Part shown: positions 1 through 8,141 of the stretch, one piece after another
Layout: every line of letters starts with the position of its first letter
How positions within the stretch are numbered: the stretch's first letter is position 1
NCBI RefSeq assembly: GCF_024124905.1
Contig: NZ_JAMXST010000005.1
Span: 310,001 to 374,000 of the forward strand
Reading direction: 5' to 3'
Length of the DNA stretch: 64,000 nucleotides
Source: Cellulosimicrobium cellulans
GTDB taxonomy: Bacteria; Actinomycetota; Actinomycetes; Actinomycetales; Cellulomonadaceae
Notes under the pieces: model-generated
Told to the model about the DNA's origin: nothing
What the model saw: only the letters and a program-made list of their open reading frames with translations
Databases searched by the model: none
Translations under genes and position numbers: made by a program

Positions 1-270
1 ACCCGGCCCTTCGAGGCGCCAGCGGATGACGCGTGGGTCGAGCACGTTCCACTCCTCGATGCCGAGGACGACGAGCCCGACGCGACGCTTCGACCGCACC
101 AGGCCGAGCCCTTCGAGGAGCCGCATGACCTCGCGCGCGACGGTGCGCGAGACGCCGAACTCGGACCCGATCGACTCGAGCGTGAGCGGCGAGCCGGCGG
201 GGACGTCGCCGCTGGTGATACGGCGTCCGAGGGCGTCGAGCACGGTGGTGTGCAGGACCGTCGTCGCCAT
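1..270 (-). CDS. GntR/FadR-family transcriptional regulator, partial (C-terminus beyond window)
   Basis: The N-terminal 90 codons of a minus-strand gene are visible, starting at ATG 270. They form a GntR-type winged helix: the stretch SEFGVSRTVAREVMRLLEGL is the recognition helix-turn-helix region, followed by the wing. The ligand-binding domain (probably FCD) lies off the window. The gene is divergent from the gluconokinase-permease pair, the standard arrangement for a gluconate-responsive repressor, so it probably represses gntK-gntP and itself and is released by gluconate or phosphogluconate. The family call comes from the sequence; the effector is inferred from the neighbours. Confidence 0.85.
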   Translation of the reverse strand, partial: MATTVLHTTVLDALGRRITSGDVPAGSPLTLESIGSEFGVSRTVAREVMRLLEGLGLVRSKRRVGLVVLGIEEWNVLDPRVIRWRLEGPG

Positions 271-292
271 GGTCAGCAGCCTACTGGCGCCC

Positions 293-330
293 ATTGGTGA
301 TATCAATCACTTGCCAAAGGTGCTACCAAT
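293..330. promoter_or_regulatory. Probable GntR operator between the regulator and gntK
   Basis: GTGAT (297-301) and ATCAC (306-310) form a perfect inverted repeat with a 4-base spacer and a TGATATCA core. A wider pair, ATTGGT (293-298) and ACCAAT (325-330), encloses it. FadR/GntR-type proteins typically bind TnGTnnnACnA-like palindromes, and TTGGTGATATCAA resembles one. It lies just upstream of the regulator start and about 110 bases before gntK, so it could control both directions. Binding is inferred. Confidence 0.5.
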
Positions 331-436
331 GCCGCACAGTGGTCGGCAGTGGGGACCACGACGGTCGCCACCCGGGACGGGACCGCGCCGCGAGACGCAC
401 CCGCACCGGACGCCCGCCCGACACGGAAGTCGACAC

Positions 437-1051
437 ATGGACACGGACGTCAGCACCACGGTCCAGGCCGAGAGCGCCGCACCCGACCACGCACCCCAGC
501 ACCTCGTCGTCATGGGGGTCGCAGGCTCGGGCAAGACGACGGTCGCGACGCTGCTCGCGCAGCGCCTCGGGACCGAGTACGCCGAGGCCGACCGGTTCCA
601 CCCGCAGGCCAACATCGAGAAGATGAGCGCGGGCACCCCGCTCACCGACGAGGACCGCTGGCCGTGGCTCGAGGCGATCCGCGACTGGCTGAGCGCCGAG
701 GCGGACGCCGGACGCTCCGGCGTCGTGACCTGCTCCGCGCTCAAGCGCTCCTACCGCGACCTGCTGCGCACCGCGCGCGGCCGCGTCTGCTTCGTCCACC
801 TCGACGGCAGCCCCGAGCTCCTCGCCGAGCGCATGGAGCACCGCAGCGGCCACTTCATGCCCACGTCGCTCCTGCCCTCCCAGCTCGCCACGCTCGAGCC
901 CCTGGGCGACGACGAGCCCGGCTTCACGGTCGACGTCACCCGCACGCCCGAGGAGATCGCCGACCTCGTGCTCGACCGGCGGGCCGACTGCGGGCGGACC
1001 GACCCCAGCACCTCGACCGGGACCTCGGCCGGGACGGAGGCGCAGCGATGA
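437..1051 (+). CDS. gntK: Gluconokinase
   Basis: A 204-residue cytosolic kinase that phosphorylates gluconate to 6-phosphogluconate, feeding the pentose phosphate or Entner-Doudoroff route. The P-loop GVAGSGKT is at residues 27-34. It is followed by the family-typical stretches ADRFHPQANIEKM, GTPLTDEDRWPWL and SALKRSYRDLLR, then HFMPTSLLPSQLATLE. The start at ATG 437 leaves a short unconserved leader before the P-loop; no strong Shine-Dalgarno is seen. The stop overlaps the permease start (ATGA), so the two are translationally coupled. Control by the divergent GntR protein is likely. Family and reaction are well supported. Confidence 0.95.
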   Translation: MDTDVSTTVQAESAAPDHAPQHLVVMGVAGSGKTTVATLLAQRLGTEYAEADRFHPQANIEKMSAGTPLTDEDRWPWLEAIRDWLSAEADAGRSGVVTCSALKRSYRDLLRTARGRVCFVHLDGSPELLAERMEHRSGHFMPTSLLPSQLATLEPLGDDEPGFTVDVTRTPEEIADLVLDRRADCGRTDPSTSTGTSAGTEAQR

Positions 1052-2478
1052 TCGGCACGCTCACGCAGCACCTCACGACGCTCGCTCCGTCCGCCGCCGC
1101 GGCCGTCGCGCGCGCCGCGGAGGACGCCCCCGTGACCGACGCAGGGACGGCCCAGCTCGTCCTCGCCGCCGTCGTCGGCATCGCGACGATCGTCGTCCTC
1201 ATCGTGTGGCTCAAGCTGCACCCGTTCCTCGCGCTGATGATCGGCTCGGCCGTGCTCGCCGTCGTGGCCGGCATCGACTTCGTCGACGCGTTCACCAGCT
1301 TCTCCGCGGGGCTCGGCTCGACCGTCGCCGGGGTCGGCGTCCTCATCGCGCTCGGCGCGATCATCGGCAAGCTGCTCATCGACTCCGGGGGCGCCGACCA
1401 GATCGTCGACACGATCCTCGGCAGGACGACGCCGCAGCGCCTGCCGTGGGCCATGGCGCTCATCGCGTTCGTCATCGGGATCCCGCTGTTCTTCGAGGTG
1501 GGCGTCGTCCTCCTCGTGCCCGTGGTCATGCTCGTGGCCAAGCGCGTCCGCACCAACCCGATCCTCGTCGGGATCCCCGCGCTCGCGGGCCTGTCCGCGC
1601 TGCACGGTCTGGTCCCGCCGCATCCGGGGCCGCTGCTCGCCATCGACGCGCTCGGCGCCGACCTCGGCCTGACGCTCGGCCTCGGCCTGCTCGTCGCGAT
1701 CCCCACCGTGGTCGTGTCCGGCCCGCTGCTCGCCAAGCCCCTCGCGCGCTGGGTGCCGCTCCCGCCGCCCACGTCCGTGCTCGGCGTCTCCGAGCGCGAC
1801 GAGGACGCACCGCGCCCGAGCTTCGCGGTCTCCGTCGGCGTCGTCCTGCTGCCCGTGATCCTCATGCTCGCCCGCACCCTCGTCGAGGTCAGCGGGTCCA
1901 TCGACACCGGCTGGGGCCGCGTCTTCGAGTTCATCGGCACCCCGCTCGTCGCGCTGCTCATCACCGCGCTCACCTCGCTCGTCGTGCTGGGCTCCGCGCT
2001 CGGCCGCACGCGCGACCAGGTGAGCAAGCTCGTCGACTCGTCGTTCGCGCCGATCGCGGGCATCCTCCTCATCGTCGGCGCCGGCGGCGGCTTCAAGCAG
2101 ACGCTCGTCGACTCGGGCGTGGGCGACGTCGTCGCGAAGGGCATCTCGGACGCGAACATCACGCCGCTGCTCGCGGGCTGGCTCGTCGCCGTCCTCATCC
2201 GCGTCGCCACCGGCTCCGCGACCGTCGCGACCATCACCGCCGCGGGCATCATGGCCCCGATCGCCGCGACCCTGCCGCCCACGCACGCCGCGCTGCTCGT
2301 GCTCTCGATCGGCGCGGGGTCGGTGTTCCTGTCGCACGTCAACGACGCCGGGTTCTGGCTCGTCAAGGAGTACTTCGGCATGACCGTCGGGCAGACGTTC
2401 AAGACGTGGTCGCTCATGGAGTGCGTCCTGTCCGTCGTCGCGCTCCTCGTGGTCCTCCTCCTGGGCCTCGTCGTCTAG
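1048..2478 (+). CDS. gntP: GntP-family gluconate:H+ symporter
   Basis: A 476-residue integral membrane protein with about 12-14 hydrophobic segments. It carries typical GntP/GntT features: an early LKLHPFLALMIGS segment, GIPLFFEVGVVLLVP, LHGLVPPHPGPL, and ATGSATVATITAAGI near the end. It imports gluconate with protons for the coupled kinase. The start ATG 1048 overlaps the gntK stop by 4 bases. About 45 residues precede the first conserved membrane segment, so a later start (GTG near 1132) is possible. The gene ends just before a strong terminator hairpin. The substrate is inferred from family and operon. Confidence 0.93.
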   Translation: MIGTLTQHLTTLAPSAAAAVARAAEDAPVTDAGTAQLVLAAVVGIATIVVLIVWLKLHPFLALMIGSAVLAVVAGIDFVDAFTSFSAGLGSTVAGVGVLIALGAIIGKLLIDSGGADQIVDTILGRTTPQRLPWAMALIAFVIGIPLFFEVGVVLLVPVVMLVAKRVRTNPILVGIPALAGLSALHGLVPPHPGPLLAIDALGADLGLTLGLGLLVAIPTVVVSGPLLAKPLARWVPLPPPTSVLGVSERDEDAPRPSFAVSVGVVLLPVILMLARTLVEVSGSIDTGWGRVFEFIGTPLVALLITALTSLVVLGSALGRTRDQVSKLVDSSFAPIAGILLIVGAGGGFKQTLVDSGVGDVVAKGISDANITPLLAGWLVAVLIRVATGSATVATITAAGIMAPIAATLPPTHAALLVLSIGAGSVFLSHVNDAGFWLVKEYFGMTVGQTFKTWSLMECVLSVVALLVVLLLGLVV

Positions 2479-2488
2479 CGGAACGGGC

Positions 2489-2520
2489 GGGCGGCGCCGC
2501 GCGTGCGCGCGGCGCCGCCC
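2489..2520 (+). terminator. Terminator of the gntK-gntP operon
   Basis: A perfect 14-bp stem, GGGCGGCGCCGCGC (2489-2502) with its complement (2507-2520) and a GTGC loop, lies 10 bases after the gntP stop. There is no U-tract, as is usual in high-GC actinobacteria. Confidence 0.75.
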
Positions 2521-2574
2521 CGGCACGGTCACGCCGGGTGCTCCCTGGCCAGGTCCGGCGCGACCGCGCCGCGA

Positions 2575-2605
2575 GGACCGCCCGGGCGCACGGCCCGGGC
2601 GGTCC
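2575..2605 (-). terminator. Terminator of the chaplin-like surface protein gene
   Basis: A perfect 13-bp stem, GGACCGCCCGGGC (2575-2587) with its complement at 2593-2605 and a 5-base loop, lies 14 bases past the minus-strand stop at 2620. Together with the hairpin at 2489-2520 it separates two convergent genes. Confidence 0.7.
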
Positions 2606-2619
2606 CGTCTCTGCGGGCG

Positions 2620-4131
2620 TCAGCCCCGGTCGGTGAAGACCGGTGCGTAGGCGTCCCGGTCCGCGAGCCAGGACTTCCGACGGAAGCGCTGGAGCGACAG
2701 GCCGAGCAGCGTGAGCAGACCGGCCATCACGAGCAGCCCCAGGTCACCCCCCGCGCCCGTCGTCGCCAGGGCCGTCGGGCCCGACGCCGCGACGGCCGTC
2801 CCGCCCGCCGTCGTCGCCGTGACGCCGGCGCCGGCGCCGATCGGGTGGAGCACCCGGACGACCGTGCCGTCCGTGCCACCCGTCGACCCCGGGTCGGTGG
2901 GGTCCGTCGGGTCGGTCGGGTCGGTCGGGTCGGTCGGGTCGGTCGGGTCCGTCGGGTCGGTCGGGTCCGTCGGGTCCGTGGGATCCGTCGGGTCCGTCGG
3001 CACGACGGCGGCGGTCGGGCACGCCGCCGAGGCGTCACCCAGCAGGCCGACGCCCACGCCGCAGACGGTCACGGGGACCGTCACCGGCAGGTCGACGTCG
3101 AGGTCGGGCAGCGCCCCGAGGACGCCGTCCTCCCCGAGCAGACCCCCGTCGAGGAGCCCGTCGCCCAGCAGGCCGTCGTCACCGAGCACCCCGTCGAGCA
3201 GCCCGTCGCCCGAGGCGCCGCCGAGCAGGTCGTCCACCAGACCGTCCTCGCCGAGCACCCCGTCGAGCAGCCCGTCGCCCCCACCGAGCACGTCGTCGCC
3301 CAGGAGCCCGTCGCCGAGCAGGTCGTCCACCAGACCGCCGTCACCCAGGACGCCGTCGAGGAGGCCCGTGCCGTCGGCGTCGCCGGATCCGGTCCCGTCA
3401 CCGGGGACCTCTCCCGCCGCGCCACCGCCGACCGTCGCGTCGCCGCCGACGCCGACCGCGACACCGGACACGTCCACCGGCACCGTCACGGGCACGTCGA
3501 CGTCGACGCCGGAGCCGGACCCCGCCGTGCCGTCGTCCGCGCCGTCAGCCGGAGCAGCCGGAGCCGCCGGAGCCGGCGTGACGGTCGCGTCACCCAGGAT
3601 GCCCACCGCGACGCCGGACACGTCCACGGGGACGGTCACGGGCACGTCGACGTCCACGTCCGTCGGTCCTGCCGGAGCTGGGGCCGGGGCCGGGGCGGGC
3701 TCGGCAGCCGCAGCCGGAGCCGGGGCCACCGCGGCGTCGCCGAGGATGCCGACGGCGACGCCCGAGACGTCCACCGGGATCGTCACGGGCACGTCGAGGT
3801 CGACGTCCGCCGGGCCCGCCGGAGCCGGCGCCGGGTCGGGCGCCGGGGCCGGAGCCGGCGCGGGCGCGGGCGCGGGCGCCGGGGTCACCGTGGCGTCCCC
3901 GAGGGCACCCACCGCGACGTCGGACACGGTGACGGGGACGTTCACGGGCACGTCCACCGACACGTCGGGAAGGGCCTCGGTCACCTGGCTCAGCGGAGCC
4001 TCGACCGACAGGTCCAGCCCGAGGTCGCCGAGGAGGTCGCCCTCGGCTGCGTGGGCCGCTCCGGCCCCGACGACCACGAGGCCGCCTGTGACGAGCGCTG
4101 TGCGCAGCGCGCGTCGAACGAAGGTGTGCAT
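2620..4131 (-). CDS. Secreted chaplin-like repeat protein with LAxTG sortase signal
   Basis: A 503-residue protein with a signal peptide (cleavage near AHA-AEG, about residue 29). Then come four degenerate repeats of the form VDVPVTVPVDVSGVAVG followed by Pro-Ala spacers, a Gly/Leu/Asp-rich tract (GLLDGVLGDDGLL-type), and a fifth repeat, PVTVPVTVCGVGVGLLGDAS, ending in a second Cys. That fifth unit closely resembles a chaplin domain (VPVTVCG...Cys pair); only it keeps the two cysteines. A (PTD)n linker, the motif LATTG, a hydrophobic segment and RFRRK form a sortase-type anchor. Long chaplins of Streptomyces carry LAxTG anchors and coat aerial surfaces. Here the role is probably a wall-anchored amphipathic or adhesive surface protein. 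The function is inferred; the architecture is visible. Confidence 0.8.
   Translation of the reverse strand: MHTFVRRALRTALVTGGLVVVGAGAAHAAEGDLLGDLGLDLSVEAPLSQVTEALPDVSVDVPVNVPVTVSDVAVGALGDATVTPAPAPAPAPAPAPAPDPAPAPAGPADVDLDVPVTIPVDVSGVAVGILGDAAVAPAPAAAAEPAPAPAPAPAGPTDVDVDVPVTVPVDVSGVAVGILGDATVTPAPAAPAAPADGADDGTAGSGSGVDVDVPVTVPVDVSGVAVGVGGDATVGGGAAGEVPGDGTGSGDADGTGLLDGVLGDGGLVDDLLGDGLLGDDVLGGGDGLLDGVLGEDGLVDDLLGGASGDGLLDGVLGDDGLLGDGLLDGGLLGEDGVLGALPDLDVDLPVTVPVTVCGVGVGLLGDASAACPTAAVVPTDPTDPTDPTDPTDPTDPTDPTDPTDPTDPTDPTDPGSTGGTDGTVVRVLHPIGAGAGVTATTAGGTAVAASGPTALATTGAGGDLGLLVMAGLLTLLGLSLQRFRRKSWLADRDAYAPVFTDRG
2891..2999. repeat. 9-bp tandem repeat encoding a Pro-Thr-Asp linker
   Basis: About twelve units of GGGTCGGTC/GGGTCCGTC encode a (PTD)n spacer on the minus strand, between the chaplin-like region and the LATTG anchor. 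Such linkers usually span the cell wall. Copy number is likely to vary between strains by slippage (inference). Confidence 0.85.
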
Positions 4132-4217
4132 GATCGTTCTCTCTCCTGCTCAGAAGTGGCTGGCGCACGACGGCGCCGGGTCGCGTCTGCCGCGCTCGGG
4201 GCGCGACGCGAGCCACG

Positions 4218-5357
4218 TCAGGCAGGAGAGACGGGGACCTCGAAGAACGTCGAGGGGTGGTTCGACCGCGCGTCGTCGACGACGGCGGTCCAGGACGAGA
4301 GCACGGGGGCGTCGGCACCGTGGCCGAGGGCGGCGAGGTCGCCGCCGGACCCGGCGCGCTGGGAGCTGCCGGACGGCGCGGGTGTCGTACCGAGCCCGCC
4401 GTCCGACGGTGCGCCACCCAGGGGTGTCGCACCGCCTGCGGGCACGGCGGTGCCGGGCGGAGCGTCGAGCGGGGCGAGGAGACCCCCGCCGCGTGCGCCC
4501 GCGGGCGGGGTGCCGAGCGCCGTCGGGCCCGCCCGGTCCGCACCGGGAGGAGGCACGGGCGGCAGCTCGCCGCCCGACGGCAGCGGCACGGTGGGCGCGG
4601 TGGGCTCGGCCACGGTCGTGCCGGCGCCGGGCCCCGCCGGGCCGACCGGGCCCGGAGCCTCCGGACCGGGAGCGGGCGCCTCGGGGAGCACGGGTGCGAG
4701 CGGGTCGAGCGGGGTGAACGGCCCCGTCACCGGGCCGAGGACCGGGTCGGTCACGGGCGCCAGCGCGTCGAGCACCGGGGTCAGCGCGTCGAGGACGGGC
4801 GTCACCGGGTCGAGCGCGGGCGACACCGCCCCGAGGACGGGGTTCACCACGGGGGCGACCGCCTCGACGACGGGCGTCGCGGCCGGCACGACCGCGTCGA
4901 GGACCGGCGTGGTCACGGGAGCGACGACGTCGGTCACGGGCTGCACGACGGGCGCCACGGGCGCGACGACCTGCTCGACCACGGGAGCGGCCGGCGCGAC
5001 GACCTGGTCGACCACCGGCGCGACGGGCCGCACGGCCTCCTCGACCACGGGTGCCGCCGGGGTCACGACCTTCTCGACGACCGGGGCGACCGGCTGGACG
5101 ACGGGGGCGACGACGTCGCGCACGACGGGCTGGACGACGTCCTGCACGACCGGGTCGACGACGCTCTGGACCGTCGAGGTGACGGGCGACAGGACCTTGC
5201 CGAGGCCGAGCGGGTCGTCCGCAGCGGACGCGCCGCCCGCGGTCGCGACGGCGAACGCGAGGCCGGCACCGAGACCACCTCCGGCCACGAGCGCGCGCAC
5301 GAGCCAGCGGCGGGCGGCTGGTGCGCGCCTGCCCTGCGCGTCGTGCGTCGCGTCCAT
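4218..5357 (-). CDS. Secreted PV-rich repeat protein, function unknown
   Basis: 379 residues. A long basic n-region and hydrophobic core (LVRALVAGGGLGAGLAFAV) precede a cleavage-like GGASA-ADD near residue 45, so export is likely. Residues about 55-215 are built of short hydrophobic repeats such as VVEKVVTPAAPVVEEAVRP, with a period of about 11 residues and regularly spaced PVV/PVL. A Pro/Gly/Ala-rich tail follows, ending FFEVPVSPA. No catalytic motif, cysteine or anchor is seen. It follows the same strand as the chaplin-like gene with about 86 bases between. A surface or matrix role is only a guess. I do not recognise the family. Confidence 0.75.
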   Translation of the reverse strand: MDATHDAQGRRAPAARRWLVRALVAGGGLGAGLAFAVATAGGASAADDPLGLGKVLSPVTSTVQSVVDPVVQDVVQPVVRDVVAPVVQPVAPVVEKVVTPAAPVVEEAVRPVAPVVDQVVAPAAPVVEQVVAPVAPVVQPVTDVVAPVTTPVLDAVVPAATPVVEAVAPVVNPVLGAVSPALDPVTPVLDALTPVLDALAPVTDPVLGPVTGPFTPLDPLAPVLPEAPAPGPEAPGPVGPAGPGAGTTVAEPTAPTVPLPSGGELPPVPPPGADRAGPTALGTPPAGARGGGLLAPLDAPPGTAVPAGGATPLGGAPSDGGLGTTPAPSGSSQRAGSGGDLAALGHGADAPVLSSWTAVVDDARSNHPSTFFEVPVSPA

Positions 5358-5462
5358 CGTGCGCCCCGTAGGTCGTCGGTGCGGCGAAGAGGCGGGCCGG
5401 CAGGCCCGTCCGGGGTCACGGTAGGCATGCGCCGGTGACGCTCACCACCGGAGCGTCCGATT

Positions 5463-6617
5463 TCACCCGACGGTCGCCCCGAACACCAGCCCGAGCAGGT
5501 AGGTCGCCGCCGCGGCACCGAAGCCGATGCCGATCTGCCGCAGCGCCCGCGTGAGCGGCGAGGTCCCCGAGAGCAGGCCGACCGTCGCGCCGGTCGCCAG
5601 GAGCGCGACCCCCACGAGGAGCGCCGCCACGCCGACCGCGACGAACCCGGTCAGGCCGAAGAGGTAGGGCAGCACCGGGATGAGCGCGCCCGACGCGAAG
5701 AACAGGAACGACGACACCGCCGCCCCCATCGCCGTGCCGTGCGTCTCGTGCTCGTCCGCGCTGGGCGGCGGGGCGATCACCGTCTGCTGCGTGTACGTCG
5801 CGAGCACGTCGGCGGCGTGGTCCTCGGCCTCGGCGGGCGCCATGCCCCGCGCGCGGTAGACGAGCGCGAGCTCGTTCGCGTCGACGTCGAGGTCGGGCAG
5901 TGCCGCGGACGCCTGCGGGCTCGGCGTCGAGGCGTCGAGCAGCTCGCGCTGCGACCGCACCGACACGTACTCCCCCGCGCCCATCGACAGCGCGCCCGCG
6001 AGCAGGCCCGCGAGCCCCGAGAGGAGCACCGTGCTGTTCGACGCCCCGGACGCCCCGATGCCGAGGATCAGCGCGAGGTTGGACACGAGGCCGTCGTTCG
6101 CGCCGAACACGGCGGCACGGAACGTCCCCGACATGCGGTTGCGCCCGCGCGTCGCGAGCCCGCGCACGACCTCCTCGTGGATCCGCTCGTCGGCGGCCAT
6201 CCGGGGCGTCGCGTCGGCGTCGGTCTCGTACGTCGAGCGCGCCTCGGCGCGCTGTGCGAGCGCGAGCACGAACACGCCGCCGAAGCGGCGCGCGAGCCAG
6301 CCGAGCGTCCGGGTGCGCCAGTCGCCCCGCAGGGGCTTGCCGACGTCGTCGCCGAGCAGGCCGAGCCAGTGCTGCTCGTGCCGCCCCTCCGCGTCCGCGA
6401 GCGCCAGCAGGATGTCGCGCTCCTCACCGCTGCGGCGGCTCGCGAGGTCGCGGTAGACGGCCGCCTCCGCGCGCTCGTCGGCGAGGAACCGGCGCCACCG
6501 CCGGATCTCCTGCGGCGTCGGTCGGTGCCCGACGACGGGGGCCGGGTCCCCGCCCGGCGTCACCCCGTGCGGGTCGCCGGCGGGCAGGCCGGTGTGCGGC
6601 TCAGGCGTGGAGGACAT
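5463..6617 (-). CDS. VIT1/CCC1-type transporter with N-terminal ferritin-like domain
   Basis: 384 residues. Residues about 30-165 form a rubrerythrin/ferritin-like helical domain (LADERAEAAVYRDLA, LADAEGRHEQHWLGLL, DERIHEEVVRGLA) carrying the ExxH-type iron ligands. Residues about 170-384 form the VIT-family membrane domain: FGANDGLVSNLALILGIGA, GALSMGAGEYVSVRSQRE, then three more membrane segments. The family moves Fe2+ or Mn2+ across membranes; the fused ferritin domain suggests iron detoxification. The start ATG 6617 is chosen because GGAGG lies just upstream and the residues before it are unconserved. Confidence 0.9.
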   Translation of the reverse strand: MSSTPEPHTGLPAGDPHGVTPGGDPAPVVGHRPTPQEIRRWRRFLADERAEAAVYRDLASRRSGEERDILLALADAEGRHEQHWLGLLGDDVGKPLRGDWRTRTLGWLARRFGGVFVLALAQRAEARSTYETDADATPRMAADERIHEEVVRGLATRGRNRMSGTFRAAVFGANDGLVSNLALILGIGASGASNSTVLLSGLAGLLAGALSMGAGEYVSVRSQRELLDASTPSPQASAALPDLDVDANELALVYRARGMAPAEAEDHAADVLATYTQQTVIAPPPSADEHETHGTAMGAAVSSFLFFASGALIPVLPYLFGLTGFVAVGVAALLVGVALLATGATVGLLSGTSPLTRALRQIGIGFGAAAATYLLGLVFGATVG

Positions 6618-6753
6618 GCCTCCATGATGGCGATCTTCGGCCGCGCCGTGTTGCGCGCGGCCGAACGCGGGGCCGGGGGTCCCCCCGACCGGTGTTCCGG
6701 GCGTCCCCAACCTCGGGCCCGCCCGTCGTCCGCCGTCGTGGTTGGATCGGACC

Positions 6754-7134
6754 ATGACCACTGGAGAGAACGAGCTGTCCCGCCCCGAGGTCGACGCGCC
6801 GGAGGGCCCCGCGCCCACCGAGCTCGTCGTCGAGGACATCACCGTCGGTGACGGCCCCGAGGCGACGCCGGGCGCGACCGTGAACGTGCACTACCTCGGC
6901 GTCGAGTACGAGACGGGCGAGGAGTTCGACGCCTCGTGGAACCGCGGGCAGTCGATCAACTTCCCGCTGCGCAGCCTCATCGCCGGCTGGCAGCAGGGCA
7001 TCCCCGGGATGAAGGTCGGCGGGCGGCGCAAGCTCGTCGTGCCGCCGGAGCTCGCCTACGGCCCCGCGGGCGGCGGCCACCGCCTGTCCGGCAAGACGCT
7101 GATCTTCGTCATCGACCTGCTCGGCGTGTCCTGA
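6754..7134 (+). CDS. FKBP-type peptidyl-prolyl cis-trans isomerase
   Basis: 126 residues, a single FKBP domain, cytosolic (no signal peptide). Visible hallmarks are VNVHYLGVEYETGEEFDASW, the hydrophobic-pocket segment INFPLRSLIAGWQQGIPGMK, and LVVPPELAYGPAG ending in LIFVIDLLGV. It accelerates prolyl isomerisation in protein folding. ATG 6754 is preferred over the in-frame ATG 6742; TTGGAT six bases before it could be the -10 of a leaderless transcript. The gene stands alone, divergent from the VIT gene and followed by a strong bidirectional terminator. Confidence 0.93.
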   Translation: MTTGENELSRPEVDAPEGPAPTELVVEDITVGDGPEATPGATVNVHYLGVEYETGEEFDASWNRGQSINFPLRSLIAGWQQGIPGMKVGGRRKLVVPPELAYGPAGGGHRLSGKTLIFVIDLLGVS

Positions 7135-7148
7135 CCGACCGCTGACGT

Positions 7149-7185
7149 GCAGGAGGGCCCCGGTCGTCGACCGGGGCCCTCCTGC
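7149..7185. terminator. Bidirectional terminator between FKBP and DedA genes
   Basis: A perfect 16-bp stem, GCAGGAGGGCCCCGGT (7149-7164) with its complement at 7170-7185 and a 5-base loop, sits between two convergent genes. The flanks lack clear T-tracts. Confidence 0.8.
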
Positions 7186-7222
7186 TGTCCGTCGCACCGG
7201 GCGGCGCCGTCGTGCGACGGGC

Positions 7223-7948
7223 CTACCGCGCCGGGCCAGGGCACGTGACCAGCGCGGCGTCCGTCTCCGGGGTGCCGGCACCGGGTGCCGGGCTCGGGGC
7301 GGGTCCGGCCGCCAGGTCGGTGTCCCGCTCGCGACGGGCCGCCCGGAGGCGGACCACCGTGTCGACGAGGACACCGAGGAGGATCCCGCCGACGACCCCC
7401 ACCACGACGGCGAGGAGCGGGCTGTCGCCCACCCACGCGGCGGCGAGCGTGCCGATGAGGACCGAGTAGGTGGCCCACGCGACCGACGCGACGGCGGACA
7501 GCGCCATGAAGCGCCGGCGCGAGAAGCCCACGGCACCCGCGGTCACGTTGACCGCCGTCCGCCCGACGGGCACGAACCGCGCGCCCAGGACGACGGACGC
7601 GCCGCGCCGGTCGAGGGAGCGGGTCGCCCAGGCGACGGCGCGCTGACCGCGGGAGCCGCGCAGCACCGGCAGCGCGCGCGTGCCGACCGCCCGGCCGAGC
7701 GCGTAGGCGAGCTGGTCGCCGCACCAGGCGCCGAGCGCCGCGACGAGCAGGACGAGCCCCCAGGCGACGCCCCCGCCGGACTGCGCCCCCACGGCGAGCA
7801 TGACGATCACGGTCTCGCCGGGGATCGGCGGGAAGAACCCGTCCCCCGCGGTCGTCGCGAACAGCGTCGGCAGCGCCCACACCGAGTCGACGAGCGCGAG
7901 CAGCCACGCCTCGACCTGTCCCCACAGCTCCACGACCCACGCGACCAT
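7223..7948 (-). CDS. DedA-family membrane protein
   Basis: 241 residues with about five hydrophobic segments. Family signatures are FFPPIPGETVIVMLA near residue 40, GAWCGDQLAYALGRAVG, and the Arg-containing GARFVPVGRTAVNVTAGAVG. DedA proteins are proton-driven flippases or transporters for undecaprenyl-phosphate and other lipids and affect envelope integrity. Start ATG 7948 has a GGGAC-type site upstream. The C-terminus is a short Pro/Ala-rich cytoplasmic tail. The specific lipid substrate cannot be told. Confidence 0.9.
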   Translation of the reverse strand: MVAWVVELWGQVEAWLLALVDSVWALPTLFATTAGDGFFPPIPGETVIVMLAVGAQSGGGVAWGLVLLVAALGAWCGDQLAYALGRAVGTRALPVLRGSRGQRAVAWATRSLDRRGASVVLGARFVPVGRTAVNVTAGAVGFSRRRFMALSAVASVAWATYSVLIGTLAAAWVGDSPLLAVVVGVVGGILLGVLVDTVVRLRAARRERDTDLAAGPAPSPAPGAGTPETDAALVTCPGPAR

Positions 7949-8141
7949 GCGTCCCAGCCTCGACCGCGCGACCGCCCGGCACCATGGGGTATCCCCCCGG
8001 TTCTCCCCTGAGGCGACCCCGACCGGGCGCCCGCGGACAGGTGGTCCGGCGACCCTCCGGTCCGGGGGACAATGTGGCTCGACGCATTCGCCTCCCCGCG
8101 CCGCAGCCGGCGGGCGGGGACGTCCGTGATCGAGGAGCGCT

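Noticed and set aside
2891-2999. CRISPR-like array of short repeats
   Set aside because: The units are 9 bp with no spacers and encode a Pro-Thr-Asp linker; this is a protein repeat.
2503-5424. Long plus-strand open frames opposite the two secreted repeat proteins
   Set aside because: They are repetitive Arg/Gly/Ser shadows without ribosome sites; the minus-strand frames have signal peptides and a sortase motif.
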